Source of the DNA: an uncultured Colwellia sp.
GTDB taxonomy: Bacteria; Pseudomonadota; Gammaproteobacteria; Enterobacterales; Alteromonadaceae
DNA length: 64,000 nt
Direction of reading: 5' to 3'
NCBI GenBank assembly: GCA_913058395.1
Contig: CAJXQI010000005.1
Span: 185,869 to 249,868 of the forward strand
Each line of letters begins with the position of its first letter. The first letter of the stretch is position 1. The notes beneath the pieces are model-generated. The model did not search any database, had not been told where the DNA came from, and saw only the letters and a program-made list of their open reading frames with translations. Of this stretch, positions 28,864 to 38,136 are shown in pieces. The translations under genes were made by a program, and so were the position numbers.

Positions 28864-28920
28864 AAAACTACACAGTAGTTTTACGGCATGAAAATAACTA
28901 TATAAGAATTTTCATACCGT
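28864..28920 (-). terminator. terminator structures after the SpmA/SpmB-like gene
   Basis: Two hairpins: 28883-28895 pairs with 28908-28920 (13 bp with one G-U type position), and AAAACTAC pairs with GTAGTTTT at 28864-28882. They lie 30-85 bases beyond the stop of the upstream minus-strand gene and probably end its transcript. Confidence 0.6.
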
Positions 28921-28949
28921 TTACTTTAAACACTTGATGAACTAAATGC

Positions 28950-30179
28950 CTAACCAAAAAACCAATAGCAAACAGCAATTGCGGCGCTGATACCTGCAAA
29001 GTCGGCAATCAGGCCACACGCTAATGCATGTCGGCTATAACGTATTCCTACTGAACCAAAATAAACCGCTAATACGTAAAAGGTCGTTTCTGTTGAACCT
29101 TGTACAATTGAGGCCAAACGTCCAGCAAAAGAATCTGCACCATGAGTATTCATGGTTTCTATCATCATCGCCCTAGCACCCGAGCCACTCAACGGATTCA
29201 TAAATGCCGTTGGCAGTGCATCAACAAATCTTGTATCGGCATTAAAGTAGTTAACCGCTGTTCTAATTGCTTCCACGATAAGATCTAATGCGCCACTTGC
29301 TCTGAATACACCAATGGCACACAACATTGCTAATAAGTAGGGAATTAGTTTTATGCTAGTTTCAAAGCCCTGTTTCGCCCCTTCTATAAAGCTGTCGTAG
29401 ACATTTACTTGTCGCTTTAAAGCAAAAAAGATGAAGCTTATCAGCGTTGAAAAAATCAATAAATTGCCCATCAAAGATGATTGCTGTGCTAATAATTCAG
29501 CACTTAATGTAGCAAAGTATGCTGCTACACCACCTATTAAGGCAATTCCTGCAGAAAGGTATAGCATAACGGTTTGCTGGTAGAGTTTTATTTTTTGCAC
29601 AAAAGCAACGGCAAATAAACCTGCCAGTGTAGATGCTGTTGTCGCCAATAAAATAGGCACAAACACGTCTGTTGGGTTCAACGCACCTTGTTGAGCTCGG
29701 TAAACAAAAACGGTAATTGGAAATAACGTTACAGAAGATGTGTTTAACACTAGAAATAATATTTGAGCGTTAGTTGCCGTGTTCTTTTCGGTGTTTAGCG
29801 ATTGTAAGTCTTGCATCGCTTTTAGCCCTAGCGGCGTCGCTGCATTATCTAAACCAAGAAAATTAGCCGATAAATTCATGGTCATCGAGCCAATCGCAGG
29901 ATGACCTTTTGGTACTCCTGGCATTAAACGAGTAAATAATGGCGAAATAATTTGAGCAAGCTTGTCAATAATGCCAGCATGCTCAGCAATTTTCATCATG
30001 CCAAGCCAAAAACTTAAAACGCCAATTAAGCCAATCGCAATATCAACGGTCACTTTTGACATATCAAAAATAGCATTGACGATTTGCTCAAATATTAGTG
30101 CCTGATCAAAAGCCAACCACTGTATTAGCGCAGAAATAAATGCAACAAAGAAAAATCCACTCCAAATACGATTTAACAA
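28950..30179 (-). CDS. SpmA/SpmB-like nucleoside recognition (Gate) domain membrane protein
   Basis: A 409-residue inner-membrane protein with about 10 hydrophobic segments. It is a fusion: the N-terminal half resembles spore maturation protein SpmA (SANFLGLDNAATPLGLKAM near residues 105-125, NTSSVTLFPITV near 150), the C-terminal half SpmB (GSGARAMMIE near 330 and QGSTETTFYVLAVYFGSVGI near 360). In spore formers these affect core dehydration; in non-sporing gammaproteobacteria the role is unknown. Stands alone, with its upstream side facing the candidate small RNA. Confidence 0.85.
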   Translation of the reverse strand: MLNRIWSGFFFVAFISALIQWLAFDQALIFEQIVNAIFDMSKVTVDIAIGLIGVLSFWLGMMKIAEHAGIIDKLAQIISPLFTRLMPGVPKGHPAIGSMTMNLSANFLGLDNAATPLGLKAMQDLQSLNTEKNTATNAQILFLVLNTSSVTLFPITVFVYRAQQGALNPTDVFVPILLATTASTLAGLFAVAFVQKIKLYQQTVMLYLSAGIALIGGVAAYFATLSAELLAQQSSLMGNLLIFSTLISFIFFALKRQVNVYDSFIEGAKQGFETSIKLIPYLLAMLCAIGVFRASGALDLIVEAIRTAVNYFNADTRFVDALPTAFMNPLSGSGARAMMIETMNTHGADSFAGRLASIVQGSTETTFYVLAVYFGSVGIRYSRHALACGLIADFAGISAAIAVCYWFFG

Positions 30180-30396
30180 ACCTACTCTCTTATACTAATT
30201 AAGTTATTTTTATTATGAAAATATCATGACACACAAAAAGAATATTACCTAACAAACGAACCATTCTTAGCTGTGTAAAAACTGTGCAAAAGCAGTACAC
30301 AAGCGGTGGAGAACCTTTTCAGATGGTCAAATCAACAGAACAGAAATAAAATCAAAACCTTTATTTTACAACAAGATAAATAATTAAAAAATATTT

Positions 30397-30424
30397 TTGC
30401 ATTTAAATAAGCTTACACTACACT
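30397..30424 (+). promoter_or_regulatory. sigma70-type promoter of candidate small RNA
   Basis: TTGCAT (30397-30402) and TACACT (30419-30424) are separated by 16 bases, pointing to a start near 30431 on the plus strand. Confidence 0.5.
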
Positions 30425-30430
30425 TAGTTC

Positions 30431-30617
30431 TACAGGTTACTTATCAACCTGTTGCTCGCAACGTTTAACTCTATGATTAATTAGTAGAGTCATTTTTAAA
30501 GTAGTTTAGATTTTAATGGTTATCGTTAATTTAATTTGACAGTTTATTAGCGCAGGCTCATCTCCTTTTGAGCCATCCCCTGAGCCCAAAATCAGCAGTG
30601 ATTTTGGGCTATTTTTA
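30431..30617 (+). ncRNA. candidate small regulatory RNA
   Basis: A plus-strand unit of about 185 bases with no coding frame, in a gap whose two flanking genes are both on the minus strand. It begins just after a good promoter with a 5' hairpin (ACAGGTT / AACCTGT, 30432-30452), then ACTCTA / TAGAGT (30468-30490), an A/T-rich stretch, a third hairpin GGCTCA / TGAGCC (30555-30574) whose loop is TCTCCTTT, and a terminator at 30583-30610. The CU-rich loop is complementary to Shine-Dalgarno sequences, the usual way small RNAs reach targets. I cannot match it to a named family. ProQ is encoded in the same window. Confidence 0.55.
30583..30610 (+). terminator. plus-strand intrinsic terminator
   Basis: A perfect 12-bp stem AGCCCAAAATCA / TGATTTTGGGCT with GCAG loop, followed by ATTTTTATG on the plus strand. 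On the minus strand the stem is followed by CAGGGG, so it works in the plus direction only, although no plus-strand gene precedes it. Confidence 0.8.
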
Positions 30618-30673
30618 TGCCTTTATTCTAAATAACCTACTAATAATCTTCCCTGTATATGCTCTAGTAAATA

Positions 30674-31450
30674 TTACGCTTTAGTTTGCGTAAATAAACG
30701 ATGGAAGTTATCAGTTGATTGCTTAGCAATTTCAGCAACAGATGTGCCACGAATGCTAGCAAGGTGTTTAGCAACTTCAACAACGTAGGCTGGTTGGTTT
30801 TGTTTACCACGGTGTGGCACTGGCGCAAGGTAAGGTGCATCGGTTTCAATAAGAAATCTGTCACTAGGCACTTTCTTTGCCACTTCTCTCAATGCACTGG
30901 CATTTTTAAAGGTGACGATACCTGAGAATGAAATATAAAAACCCATAGCGATTGCTTGCTCTGCCATTTCCCAGCTTTCGGTAAAACAGTGTAATATGCC
31001 GCCAACATTTTCTGCATGCTCTTCACGTAATATTGCTAACGTATCTTCCTGAGCATCTCGAGTATGAATAATTAATGGCTTGTTCAATTGATTGGCAACA
31101 CGTACGTGTTTACGAAAAGAATCTAATTGAACTTGCTTAGTTTCTGGTGCGTAAAAATAATCTAAGCCTGTTTCACCAATTGCAACAACTCTTGGATTTG
31201 TCGCCAATTCGCGCAATTGCTCTGGGTTTATTTCATCATCTTGATTTAGTGGGTGTGCACCACAGGTTAGCCAAACATTGTCATACTTAGCTGTTTTCTC
31301 AACCATCGATGGAAATTCTTCTAGCGTCACACTGACGCATAAAAGTGTGTTGACGTTATTTGCAAGTGCCGCGTTAACGACGTTATCTAAATTATTATCA
31401 AATTCTTCAAGTTTTAATCTATCTAAATGACAATGGGAATCTATAAACAC
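30674..31450 (-). CDS. ycfH: TatD family metal-dependent hydrolase
   Basis: A 258-residue TatD/YcfH-type deoxyribonuclease with a TIM-barrel metal site: FIDSHCHLDRL at the N-terminus, GETGLDYFYA near residue 93, HTRDAQ near 130, HCFTES near 155 and ETDAPYLAP near 205. Start placed at GTG 31450, with GGAG 7 bases upstream; an earlier GTG at 31465 has no ribosome site. It follows pilZ in the order holB-pilZ-tatD known from other gammaproteobacteria. Confidence 0.93.
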   Translation of the reverse strand: MFIDSHCHLDRLKLEEFDNNLDNVVNAALANNVNTLLCVSVTLEEFPSMVEKTAKYDNVWLTCGAHPLNQDDEINPEQLRELATNPRVVAIGETGLDYFYAPETKQVQLDSFRKHVRVANQLNKPLIIHTRDAQEDTLAILREEHAENVGGILHCFTESWEMAEQAIAMGFYISFSGIVTFKNASALREVAKKVPSDRFLIETDAPYLAPVPHRGKQNQPAYVVEVAKHLASIRGTSVAEIAKQSTDNFHRLFTQTKA

Positions 31451-31566
31451 AAGGTTACTCCACACGAAAGTGTTATTTTATTATACAATTATTATTTTTA
31501 GCGTTTTATCTAATGATGAAGAACAGATTAGCCAGTACTACCGTCAGAAAATATATCGCTATTTTC

Positions 31567-31893
31567 TTACATTGATAAGGTGGGATCAGAAGAATTGAGT
31601 AAACGACCAATAGCTTTATCTATTTGACTACGAATATTATCTGGGTCGCTAATAAAGCTGACGCCAATGCCCGCTGGTGTACCGCTTTGTACACCAATTG
31701 GCGTGATCCAAGATACTTTACCAATCACTTCAGATGGTTCTAAAGAATCAGGCAATGTGACAATTAATTTAACATCGGTTGCCAATTCTATATGTTCAGT
31801 GGTACGTATAAACAATCCGCCCTTTTTCATAAAAGGCATATACGACTGATACAAGTCGCGATCGGTAATAAATTCAAGCCGGATGTTTTCCAA
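31567..31893 (-). CDS. pilZ: type IV pilus assembly protein PilZ
   Basis: A 108-residue protein that matches Pseudomonas PilZ rather than generic c-di-GMP receptors: YMPFMKKGGLFIRT near residue 18, GKVSWITPIGVQ near 58 and GIGVSFI near 75. The RxxxR and D/NxSxxG c-di-GMP-binding motifs are missing, as in the founding PilZ, which acts in type IV pilus biogenesis without binding the nucleotide. TTG start with GAGG 7 bases before it. It begins 2 bases after the holB stop, the same location as in Pseudomonas. Confidence 0.88.
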   Translation of the reverse strand: MENIRLEFITDRDLYQSYMPFMKKGGLFIRTTEHIELATDVKLIVTLPDSLEPSEVIGKVSWITPIGVQSGTPAGIGVSFISDPDNIRSQIDKAIGRLLNSSDPTLSM

Positions 31894-31895
31894 AA

Positions 31896-32864
31896 CTAGC
31901 CCTCTGCGCTATTCACTATCTGGCTGATATCAACCAGAAGCTTTTCACTTAAAAATTGTCTGTTCACTTGTACTAGTGTTTTCAATTTCATATTCGCAGT
32001 TTGTATTAAACGGTAAATTTGCCAAAGTTTTTCGGTACCTAAATTCATTTCTAAATCACTTTGTGCACTCAATTCCCAACGCCATTGTTCGCGCGTTAAG
32101 TCAACAATGACTTTCTCAAACCAACGCATTGCATTGTTATTATCAACAAGTGCTTTAAGCAATTCAGCCCTGTGTGCATGATAGCATAGGTACTGTTTGA
32201 TATTGTTACGAAATGTTTGAAAGTCGTTGGCAACACTTGCATCAGACAATTCACTATAGTGACTAAGATTAGCAAACAAATCAGTACTTTGCTGATTATG
32301 TTGTAAGGTAACGTGTTGACCATCACCTATAGAGAATTCAGCTAATAGGTTTTCGCCCACTGGCGGACGTATTTTAAATTGCTGACATCGACTTATGATT
32401 GTTGGCAATAAGGTTTCAACGCTATTGGTTGTTAATATTATAAAGCTATTAGCTGTTGGCTCTTCTAAAGTTTTCAACAAGGCGTTAGCTGCTGAAATAG
32501 TCATGCTATCTGCTTGTTTAACCCATGCGGTTTTCGCAGTGCCAATATGCGCTGTTTTCTCAAAAAACTGGCTGAGTTTACGAACCTCATCAACACCTAT
32601 CGTCGCTTTATCTGTACTTAGGGTTATATGATCAGGGTAACTATTACTGGCAAACAACTGACACGTTTTACACTGGTTACAGCCGTGTAATATATTTAGA
32701 TTATCAACATGATAATGTTGGCATAAAAGTACTTGCGTTAGCCACAAGGCAAGCTCTTCATGCCCAGCTCCCTTTACACCAGAAAACAATATAGCATGCG
32801 GCAACTTGTTGGCGTGCAGTTGCCTTGAAAGCTGCTGTTGGGTTGTTTGAAGCCAGGCTTGCAT
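31896..32864 (-). CDS. holB: DNA polymerase III delta' subunit
   Basis: A 322-residue clamp-loader subunit. The first domain has the degenerate nucleotide loop GVKGAGHEE, four zinc-module cysteines (Cys near 49, then CNQCKTC near 61-66), WVKQADSMTISAANALLKTLEEP near 115-135 and the SRCQQF arginine-finger motif near 160. The C-terminal domain is divergent, as usual. Placed between tmk and pilZ with gaps of 2-3 bases. Confidence 0.93.
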   Translation of the reverse strand: MQAWLQTTQQQLSRQLHANKLPHAILFSGVKGAGHEELALWLTQVLLCQHYHVDNLNILHGCNQCKTCQLFASNSYPDHITLSTDKATIGVDEVRKLSQFFEKTAHIGTAKTAWVKQADSMTISAANALLKTLEEPTANSFIILTTNSVETLLPTIISRCQQFKIRPPVGENLLAEFSIGDGQHVTLQHNQQSTDLFANLSHYSELSDASVANDFQTFRNNIKQYLCYHAHRAELLKALVDNNNAMRWFEKVIVDLTREQWRWELSAQSDLEMNLGTEKLWQIYRLIQTANMKLKTLVQVNRQFLSEKLLVDISQIVNSAEG

Positions 32865-32867
32865 TGA

Positions 32868-33503
32868 TTAACCTTGCTCTTTTGCAATAAAACTTTCTAC
32901 AGTACGAGCCACATCTTGATGCACTGAAGCCATTGCCTGACTCGCATCAATAATATCGGTGCTTTGTGAGGCTGTTGCCAGTTCAAGATATTTATTTCGT
33001 ACTCGCTCAAAAAATTCAATTTTTTCTAGTTCAATACGGTCAAGCTCACCACGCGCTTGAGCTCGGCCTAAGCCTAATTCAGGGGCAAGATCTAAATACA
33101 CTGTTAAATCAGGTGTAAAGCCTTTAAGGGTAACATCAGCAATGGCATTCATTATTGAATCATCAAATTGTCGACCGCCACCTTGATAAGCACGAGAAGA
33201 TAAATCATGACGATCGCCAATAACCCAAGTACCTTGTTCCAGTGCCGGAAGAATTCTATTCGCTAAGAGTTGGCTTCTACTTGCATACATTAGTAATAGC
33301 TCAGTTTCTTGCGTCAACACTTCATCATGACTAGCAGACTTAACAATATCACGTAATGATTCGGCCAATGGCGTACCGCCCGGCTCACGTGTTTTTATAT
33401 AAGGAATGCCGTGTTTTTCTAAAACAGCTTCAATAACGCTAATTGCCGATGACTTTCCTGCACCTTCAATACCTTCAACAACAATAAACTGACCTTTTTT
33501 CAT
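32868..33503 (-). CDS. tmk: thymidylate kinase
   Basis: A 211-residue dTMP kinase. P-loop GIEGAGKSS at residues 9-17, TREPGGTPLAE near 40, and the DRH motif in GDRHDLSSRAYQGGGR near 96, typical of the E. coli-type enzyme with a lid arginine region (RAQARGELDRIE near 150). Three bases separate it from holB. Confidence 0.96.
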   Translation of the reverse strand: MKKGQFIVVEGIEGAGKSSAISVIEAVLEKHGIPYIKTREPGGTPLAESLRDIVKSASHDEVLTQETELLLMYASRSQLLANRILPALEQGTWVIGDRHDLSSRAYQGGGRQFDDSIMNAIADVTLKGFTPDLTVYLDLAPELGLGRAQARGELDRIELEKIEFFERVRNKYLELATASQSTDIIDASQAMASVHQDVARTVESFIAKEQG

Positions 33504-33554
33504 GCTTTAATTTTCCAAAATACTTTGATTAACTGCTTAATTTAAAAGCTAAAA

Positions 33555-34655
33555 TTATTTTTTCTTACGCTGATACTTAGTCACGGCTCGATTGTGATCG
33601 GCTAAGTTAGTAGAAAATATGTGTTCGCCATTGCCATTACTGACAAAATATAAAAACTCTGTTGTTGCAGGTGAAAATGCAGCATCTAGTGCGTTTTCGC
33701 CTGGCATAGCAATGGGTGTAGGCGTAAGCCCTTTAATTTTTCGGGTATTGTACGGTGTTTTATCGCGAAGGTGCTTATATTTAATATCACCATAATAGTT
33801 TTCACCTAAACCATAAATAACCGTAGGATCGGTTTGCAAACGCATTTTTTTATGGAGTCTGTTGACAAAAACCGAGGCAATTATTTCATGTTCAGCATAC
33901 TTGCCACTTTCTTTTTCAATAATCGACGCCATCGTTAGTGCTTCATGCTTCGTTTTATAAGGTAAGTTGATATCGCGTTTTTGCCAGCGTTTATCAAGTT
34001 CTTGCAGCATTTTATTATGTGCCCTGCTAAGAATGGCAATGTCTGAATCGCCCAGCGAGAAAGCATAAGTATCAGGGTAGAAGTAACCTTCAGGGTTTTT
34101 ACTTGTAATGTTAAATTGTTGGGCAAGTATAGCTAGCGCCTGCATCTTTTCGTCGTTGTTTACAAAAGAAACAGAAAATTCATTCGCTACGCCTTCATTG
34201 AAAACAGCCGGTAATTTATGAGATATATTTTTAGTTTTTGCGAGTAGTTCAAGCCATTGCTTTATTGATGTTCCTTCAATAAAAGTAATGCTAAATTGGT
34301 GTTCTTTTCCAGCGACAACCATTTTCAATAAATCAATAAGTGGCGTTTCAGGCATAACTTGGTAAGTACCTGACTTTATGTTTGCAAGCTCTGCGTTAAA
34401 GCGCACATAATTACGTAGCCAAAAGCGATTTTCGATCCAACCTTTTTTGACCAATTGTTTTGAAAACTGATTAAACGAACTGCCTTTTTCAACTGTAATC
34501 AGTTCAATTTTTTCAACTGCCATCGCTTGTTGAATTTTCGTTTGTGCGGTATACACTAAAGTAATAATGGCAATGCTAGTTACCACAAACATAACTGCAA
34601 CAAATGCCATTATTGTACGGATGATTTTTGGTAAGCTTTGAATAGATATCGTCAT
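33555..34655 (-). CDS. mltG: endolytic murein transglycosylase MltG
   Basis: A 366-residue inner-membrane protein with one N-terminal TM helix (about residues 14-38), a LysM-like subdomain and the YceG catalytic domain; the catalytic Glu is in ASIIEKESGKYAE near residue 228, followed by RLQTDPTVIYGLG. It cuts nascent glycan strands and sets their length. Start placed at ATG 34655, leaving 11 bases after pabC; a TTG at 34670 would overlap pabC by 4 bases. Neither start has a clear Shine-Dalgarno. Confidence 0.93.
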   Translation of the reverse strand: MTISIQSLPKIIRTIMAFVAVMFVVTSIAIITLVYTAQTKIQQAMAVEKIELITVEKGSSFNQFSKQLVKKGWIENRFWLRNYVRFNAELANIKSGTYQVMPETPLIDLLKMVVAGKEHQFSITFIEGTSIKQWLELLAKTKNISHKLPAVFNEGVANEFSVSFVNNDEKMQALAILAQQFNITSKNPEGYFYPDTYAFSLGDSDIAILSRAHNKMLQELDKRWQKRDINLPYKTKHEALTMASIIEKESGKYAEHEIIASVFVNRLHKKMRLQTDPTVIYGLGENYYGDIKYKHLRDKTPYNTRKIKGLTPTPIAMPGENALDAAFSPATTEFLYFVSNGNGEHIFSTNLADHNRAVTKYQRKKK

Positions 34656-34666
34656 GTATTGGGTAA

Positions 34667-35470
34667 TCAACTATCGCAGGTTAAGCATTGTTTTTGAATA
34701 TCTTCTACCAAGGAAATATCTAATACTTTTAAGTTAAAGATTTTGACTGGCACTATACCTAAAATAGCATTACTAATAAACATAGCATCGATATTATCTA
34801 TATCCGTTAGCCTGTAGTCTCCTACCAAAATATCCGGAATTAAATTCATAATTCGCGCGCGCATTACCCCTAAAACACCAGCACTGGCTAACGAAGGTGT
34901 ATGCCATTGCCCATTTTTTCGCCAAAAGACATTAGCGCTGCAGCATTCGATAATATTGTCATTAATATCTGTAACCAATAAGTCATCTTCTGAGCGTTGG
35001 TCTAGTTCCTTCCTCAATAACACTTGCTCTAATCGATTTAAGTGCTTTAAGCCGGCTAGCATAGGGTTGATACCTAATTGCTGCTCACTAATGCCAACGG
35101 TGATGCCGTATTTTTGCCATTGATCATAAAAGTTTGGGTAGTCATGGCGGCTCACAATAACTTGTGCGTGAGAAGCGCCAAGTCGTGAATATCCGCGACC
35201 ACCGCTGCCACAAGTCACAATGACTTTCACAACACCTTTATTGACACCTTTACTAACATGGCACATTTTCTCGGCAATTGAGCTGGTATTAATGTCAGGT
35301 AAACCTAGCCTTTGACTCTGCTGTGTTAAGCGAGCTAAGTGCTGCTTTAACATAACAACTTCGCCATCAAGGATTAAAGCGGTAGTAAAACAACCATCCC
35401 CATACGCCAAACCACGGTCGTAAATTGAAATAACGTCGAGTGCGTGATCATCAACAAAACTTAAGGTCAT
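34667..35470 (-). CDS. pabC: aminodeoxychorismate lyase
   Basis: A 267-residue PLP enzyme of fold type IV that releases 4-aminobenzoate for folate. The YDRGLAYGDGCF motif is near residue 16 and the PLP lysine lies in GLKHLNRLEQVLLRKE near 140. I placed the start at 35470, which has GGA 6 bases upstream; the ATG at 35479 abuts a terminator. The near contact of the fabF terminator with this start is unusual. Confidence 0.93.
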   Translation of the reverse strand: MTLSFVDDHALDVISIYDRGLAYGDGCFTTALILDGEVVMLKQHLARLTQQSQRLGLPDINTSSIAEKMCHVSKGVNKGVVKVIVTCGSGGRGYSRLGASHAQVIVSRHDYPNFYDQWQKYGITVGISEQQLGINPMLAGLKHLNRLEQVLLRKELDQRSEDDLLVTDINDNIIECCSANVFWRKNGQWHTPSLASAGVLGVMRARIMNLIPDILVGDYRLTDIDNIDAMFISNAILGIVPVKIFNLKVLDISLVEDIQKQCLTCDS

Positions 35471-35484
35471 AATTTCCATAAAAA

Positions 35485-35517
35485 AAGCCTGAATACTTAG
35501 GTTAAGTATTCAGGCTT
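35485..35517 (-). terminator. strong terminator between fabF and pabC
   Basis: A perfect 15-bp stem (35485-35499 with 35503-35517), 3-base loop, then seven U on the minus strand, ending directly at the pabC start region. Confidence 0.85.
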
Positions 35518-35600
35518 AGTGCGGTTAGTTCAAGCGCTATTACAACAAATTTCACATTTATTAGAATAAACAAGCAATAGCAATTGCCACTATACGTTCA

Positions 35601-36833
35601 TTAAACTTTTTTAAAGATTAATGAACCATTAGTGCCACCAAAACCAAATGAATTACACAGTGCATACTCTAAGTTCACATCACGCGCTGTATGCGCAATA
35701 TAATCGAGATCACAACCTTCATCAGGGTTATCTAAGTTAATGGTTGGTGGAACTGCATTATTCGCTAAAGCTTGGATACTAAAGATGGCTTCTACCGCAC
35801 CTGCCGCACCTAACAAATGACCAGTCATTGACTTAGTCGACCCGACCATGACGCTATTTGCTAAGTCGCCAAATACAGATTTCACCGCATTCGTTTCAGC
35901 AATATCACCGGCCGGTGTTGATGTACCATGAGCGTTAATATAACCAATTTTAGCAATATCAACTTTAGCATCGTTAATGGCATTTTTCATTGCCAACGCT
36001 GCGCCTGCACCATCAGCAGGTGGTGACGTCATATGATACGCATCGCCACTCATGCCAAAACCTGCCAGTTCTGCATAAATTTTTGCGCCACGAGCTTTCG
36101 CATGTTCATACTCTTCAAGCACAAGTACCCCTGCACCGTCGCCTAAAACAAAGCCATCTCGGTCTTTATCCCAAGGACGAGACGCTTGTTGTGGTGCGTC
36201 ATTACGTGTTGACATTGCACGTGCTGCGCCAAAGCCTCCCATACCTAACGTTGTTGAGGCCTTTTCTGCACCACCAGCAACCATTGCATCAGCGTCACCG
36301 TAAGCAATCATACGTGCTGCGTGACCAATGTTATGTACACCACTTGTACAAGCAGTAACAATAGAAATATTAGGACCTTTCATACCAAACATAATTGATA
36401 GATGACCTGCTATCATATTAATAATGGTAGAAGGTACAAAAAATGGTGACAGCTTGCGCGGACCACTTTTTAATAATTTAGTATGATTTTCTTCAATTAG
36501 ACCTAAACCACCAATACCCGAACCAACGGCAACGCCGATACGCTGAGCATTTTCTTCTGTGATTTCTAGACCTGAATCTTTAACAGCTTGCACACCAGCT
36601 GCAACGCCATATTGAATAAATAGATCCATTTTTTTGGCTTCTTTACGAGCCATGTAATCTTGTGCATCAAAATCTTTTACTAAACCTGCAAAGCGCGTTG
36701 GATACAATGAAGTATCAAAATGCGTAATGTCAGAAATACCACTTTGTCCAAGTAGTAGGTTTTGCCAGGTTGATTCAGGGCTGTTGCCTAAAGGGCTAAG
36801 CATGCCAAGACCGGTAACTACAACGCGTCTCAT
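35601..36833 (-). CDS. fabF: beta-ketoacyl-ACP synthase II
   Basis: A 410-residue condensing enzyme of fatty acid elongation. The Cys-His-His triad is visible: TACTSG near residue 163, [11 protein letters not shown] near 303 and [12 protein letters not shown] near 340. Length and motifs match E. coli FabF. It follows acpP by about 170 bases and ends before a strong terminator. Confidence 0.97.
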   Translation of the reverse strand: MRRVVVTGLGMLSPLGNSPESTWQNLLLGQSGISDITHFDTSLYPTRFAGLVKDFDAQDYMARKEAKKMDLFIQYGVAAGVQAVKDSGLEITEENAQRIGVAVGSGIGGLGLIEENHTKLLKSGPRKLSPFFVPSTIINMIAGHLSIMFGMKGPNISIVTACTSGVHNIGHAARMIAYGDADAMVAGGAEKASTTLGMGGFGAARAMSTRNDAPQQASRPWDKDRDGFVLGDGAGVLVLEEYEHAKARGAKIYAELAGFGMSGDAYHMTSPPADGAGAALAMKNAINDAKVDIAKIGYINAHGTSTPAGDIAETNAVKSVFGDLANSVMVGSTKSMTGHLLGAAGAVEAIFSIQALANNAVPPTINLDNPDEGCDLDYIAHTARDVNLEYALCNSFGFGGTNGSLIFKKV

Positions 36834-36953
36834 GAGATGTGCTGCCTCCGATAGAGTAGAATAAGAGAAGGTGTTTTATATCAGCGTACTTAACGCTTAG
36901 TTTAACTTAGGTTAAGTGTTAGCTTATCAATATTTTAAAACGGTAAAAACAAA

Positions 36954-36977
36954 TCAGGCGGTAATTAAACCGCCTGA
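36954..36977 (-). terminator. terminator or attenuator after acpP
   Basis: TCAGGCGGT / ACCGCCTGA, a 9-bp stem with 6-base loop, 24 bases beyond the acpP stop; a partial U run (TTTGTTTTT) follows on the minus strand. It may set a high acpP to fabF ratio. Confidence 0.65.
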
Positions 36978-37000
36978 AATCAACAACGTTCGTTTACTTA

Positions 37001-37234
37001 TTACTGGTTAGCAGTAACGTAATCGATTGCAGCTTGAACTGTAGTGATTTTCTCAGCTTCTTCATCTGGAATTTCAGTATCAAATTCTTCTTCTAACGCC
37101 ATTACTAATTCAACAGTGTCTAACGAGTCAGCACCTAAGTCGTCAACAAATGAAGCTTCAACTTTTACTTCGTCTTCGCTTACACCAAGTTGCTCAATAG
37201 TAATTTTTTTAACGCGTTCTATGATAGTACTCAT
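37001..37234 (-). CDS. acpP: acyl carrier protein
   Basis: A 77-residue acidic protein that carries acyl chains on a phosphopantetheine arm attached to the Ser in [19 protein letters not shown] (about residue 37). Near identical in length and motif to E. coli AcpP. AGGAAA lies before ATG. It has its own 160-base upstream gap after fabG, which probably holds a promoter. Confidence 0.98.
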   Translation of the reverse strand: MSTIIERVKKITIEQLGVSEDEVKVEASFVDDLGADSLDTVELVMALEEEFDTEIPDEEAEKITTVQAAIDYVTANQ

Positions 37235-37396
37235 TTTTTTTCCTTTACTAGAAAATACAATTTTTCAGAATTGTATGTAGTTTATTCGTCATGAGCCAAC
37301 CATGCAAGCTTCTAATTTTACTTTTTTGCTGGTCGAACCTGTGACAGTTTATTATTTGTTCGAATTTAATACAATACCGCAAATGAGCGAGTATGA

Positions 37397-38131
37397 TTAA
37401 ACCATATACATGCCGCCATTTACGTGTAATGTTTCACCCGTAATGTAAGCCGCTGAGTCTGATGCTAAAAAAGCAACTGCATTGGCAATTTCTTCTGGCT
37501 TACCTAAACGGTTAGCAGGAACTTGCGCAAATATACCTTCTTTTTGCTCATCAGTTAATGTTTGAGTCATGTCTGTATCAATAAAGCCTGGAGATACAGT
37601 ATTAACCGTAATACCACGAGACGCTACTTCACGCGCTAATGACTTAGTAAAACCAATTAAGCCCGCTTTAGCTGTTGCATAGTTAACTTGACCAGCATTA
37701 CCCATGGTTCCGACAACAGAGCCAATATTAATTATGCGACCGTGACGCTTCTTCATCATTGAACGAAGCACAGCTTTACTTATTTTAAATACTGATGAAA
37801 GGTTGGTATCAATGATATCGTCCCATTCGTCATTTTTCATTCGCATCATCAAGTTATCACGTGTGATACCGGCATTGTTTACTAAAATATCAACTGCACC
37901 GTGCTTTTCTTTGATTAAATCAAACATTGCACTAATTGACTCATCATCAGTTACATTAAGCACTAAACCGCAATCTGCACCCAAGTATTCACTGATATTA
38001 GCAGCACCATGCTCTGATGTTGCTGTACCGATAACTGTTCCGCCTAATTCTTTTAGTTGTGTTGCAATAGCTTTACCTATGCCACGACTAGCGCCGGTCA
38101 CTAAAACGACCTTTCCTTCTAATGAAAACAT
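37397..38131 (-). CDS. fabG: 3-oxoacyl-ACP reductase
   Basis: A 244-residue short-chain dehydrogenase that reduces 3-oxoacyl-ACP with NADPH. Visible are the nucleotide motif TGASRGIG (residues 12-19), NNAG near 86, and the Ser-Tyr-Lys triad in INIGSVVG near 136 and YATAKAG near 151. It starts 5 bases after fabD. Confidence 0.97.
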   Translation of the reverse strand: MFSLEGKVVLVTGASRGIGKAIATQLKELGGTVIGTATSEHGAANISEYLGADCGLVLNVTDDESISAMFDLIKEKHGAVDILVNNAGITRDNLMMRMKNDEWDDIIDTNLSSVFKISKAVLRSMMKKRHGRIINIGSVVGTMGNAGQVNYATAKAGLIGFTKSLAREVASRGITVNTVSPGFIDTDMTQTLTDEQKEGIFAQVPANRLGKPEEIANAVAFLASDSAAYITGETLHVNGGMYMV

Positions 38132-38136
38132 ATATT

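Larger units (their letters stand above)
28545..28949. other. prp operon upstream region (405 bases)
   Basis: Holds the operon promoter, the second and third TGTCGACA sites and, at its far end, two hairpins. No open frame with a ribosome site is visible. Confidence 0.5.
30180..30673. other. 494-base gap between SpmA/SpmB-like gene and tatD
   Basis: No open frame of useful length. The left part (30180-30390) holds the upstream region of the SpmA/SpmB-like gene. The right part carries a plus-strand promoter, three hairpins and a terminator, annotated separately as a candidate small RNA. Confidence 0.6.
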
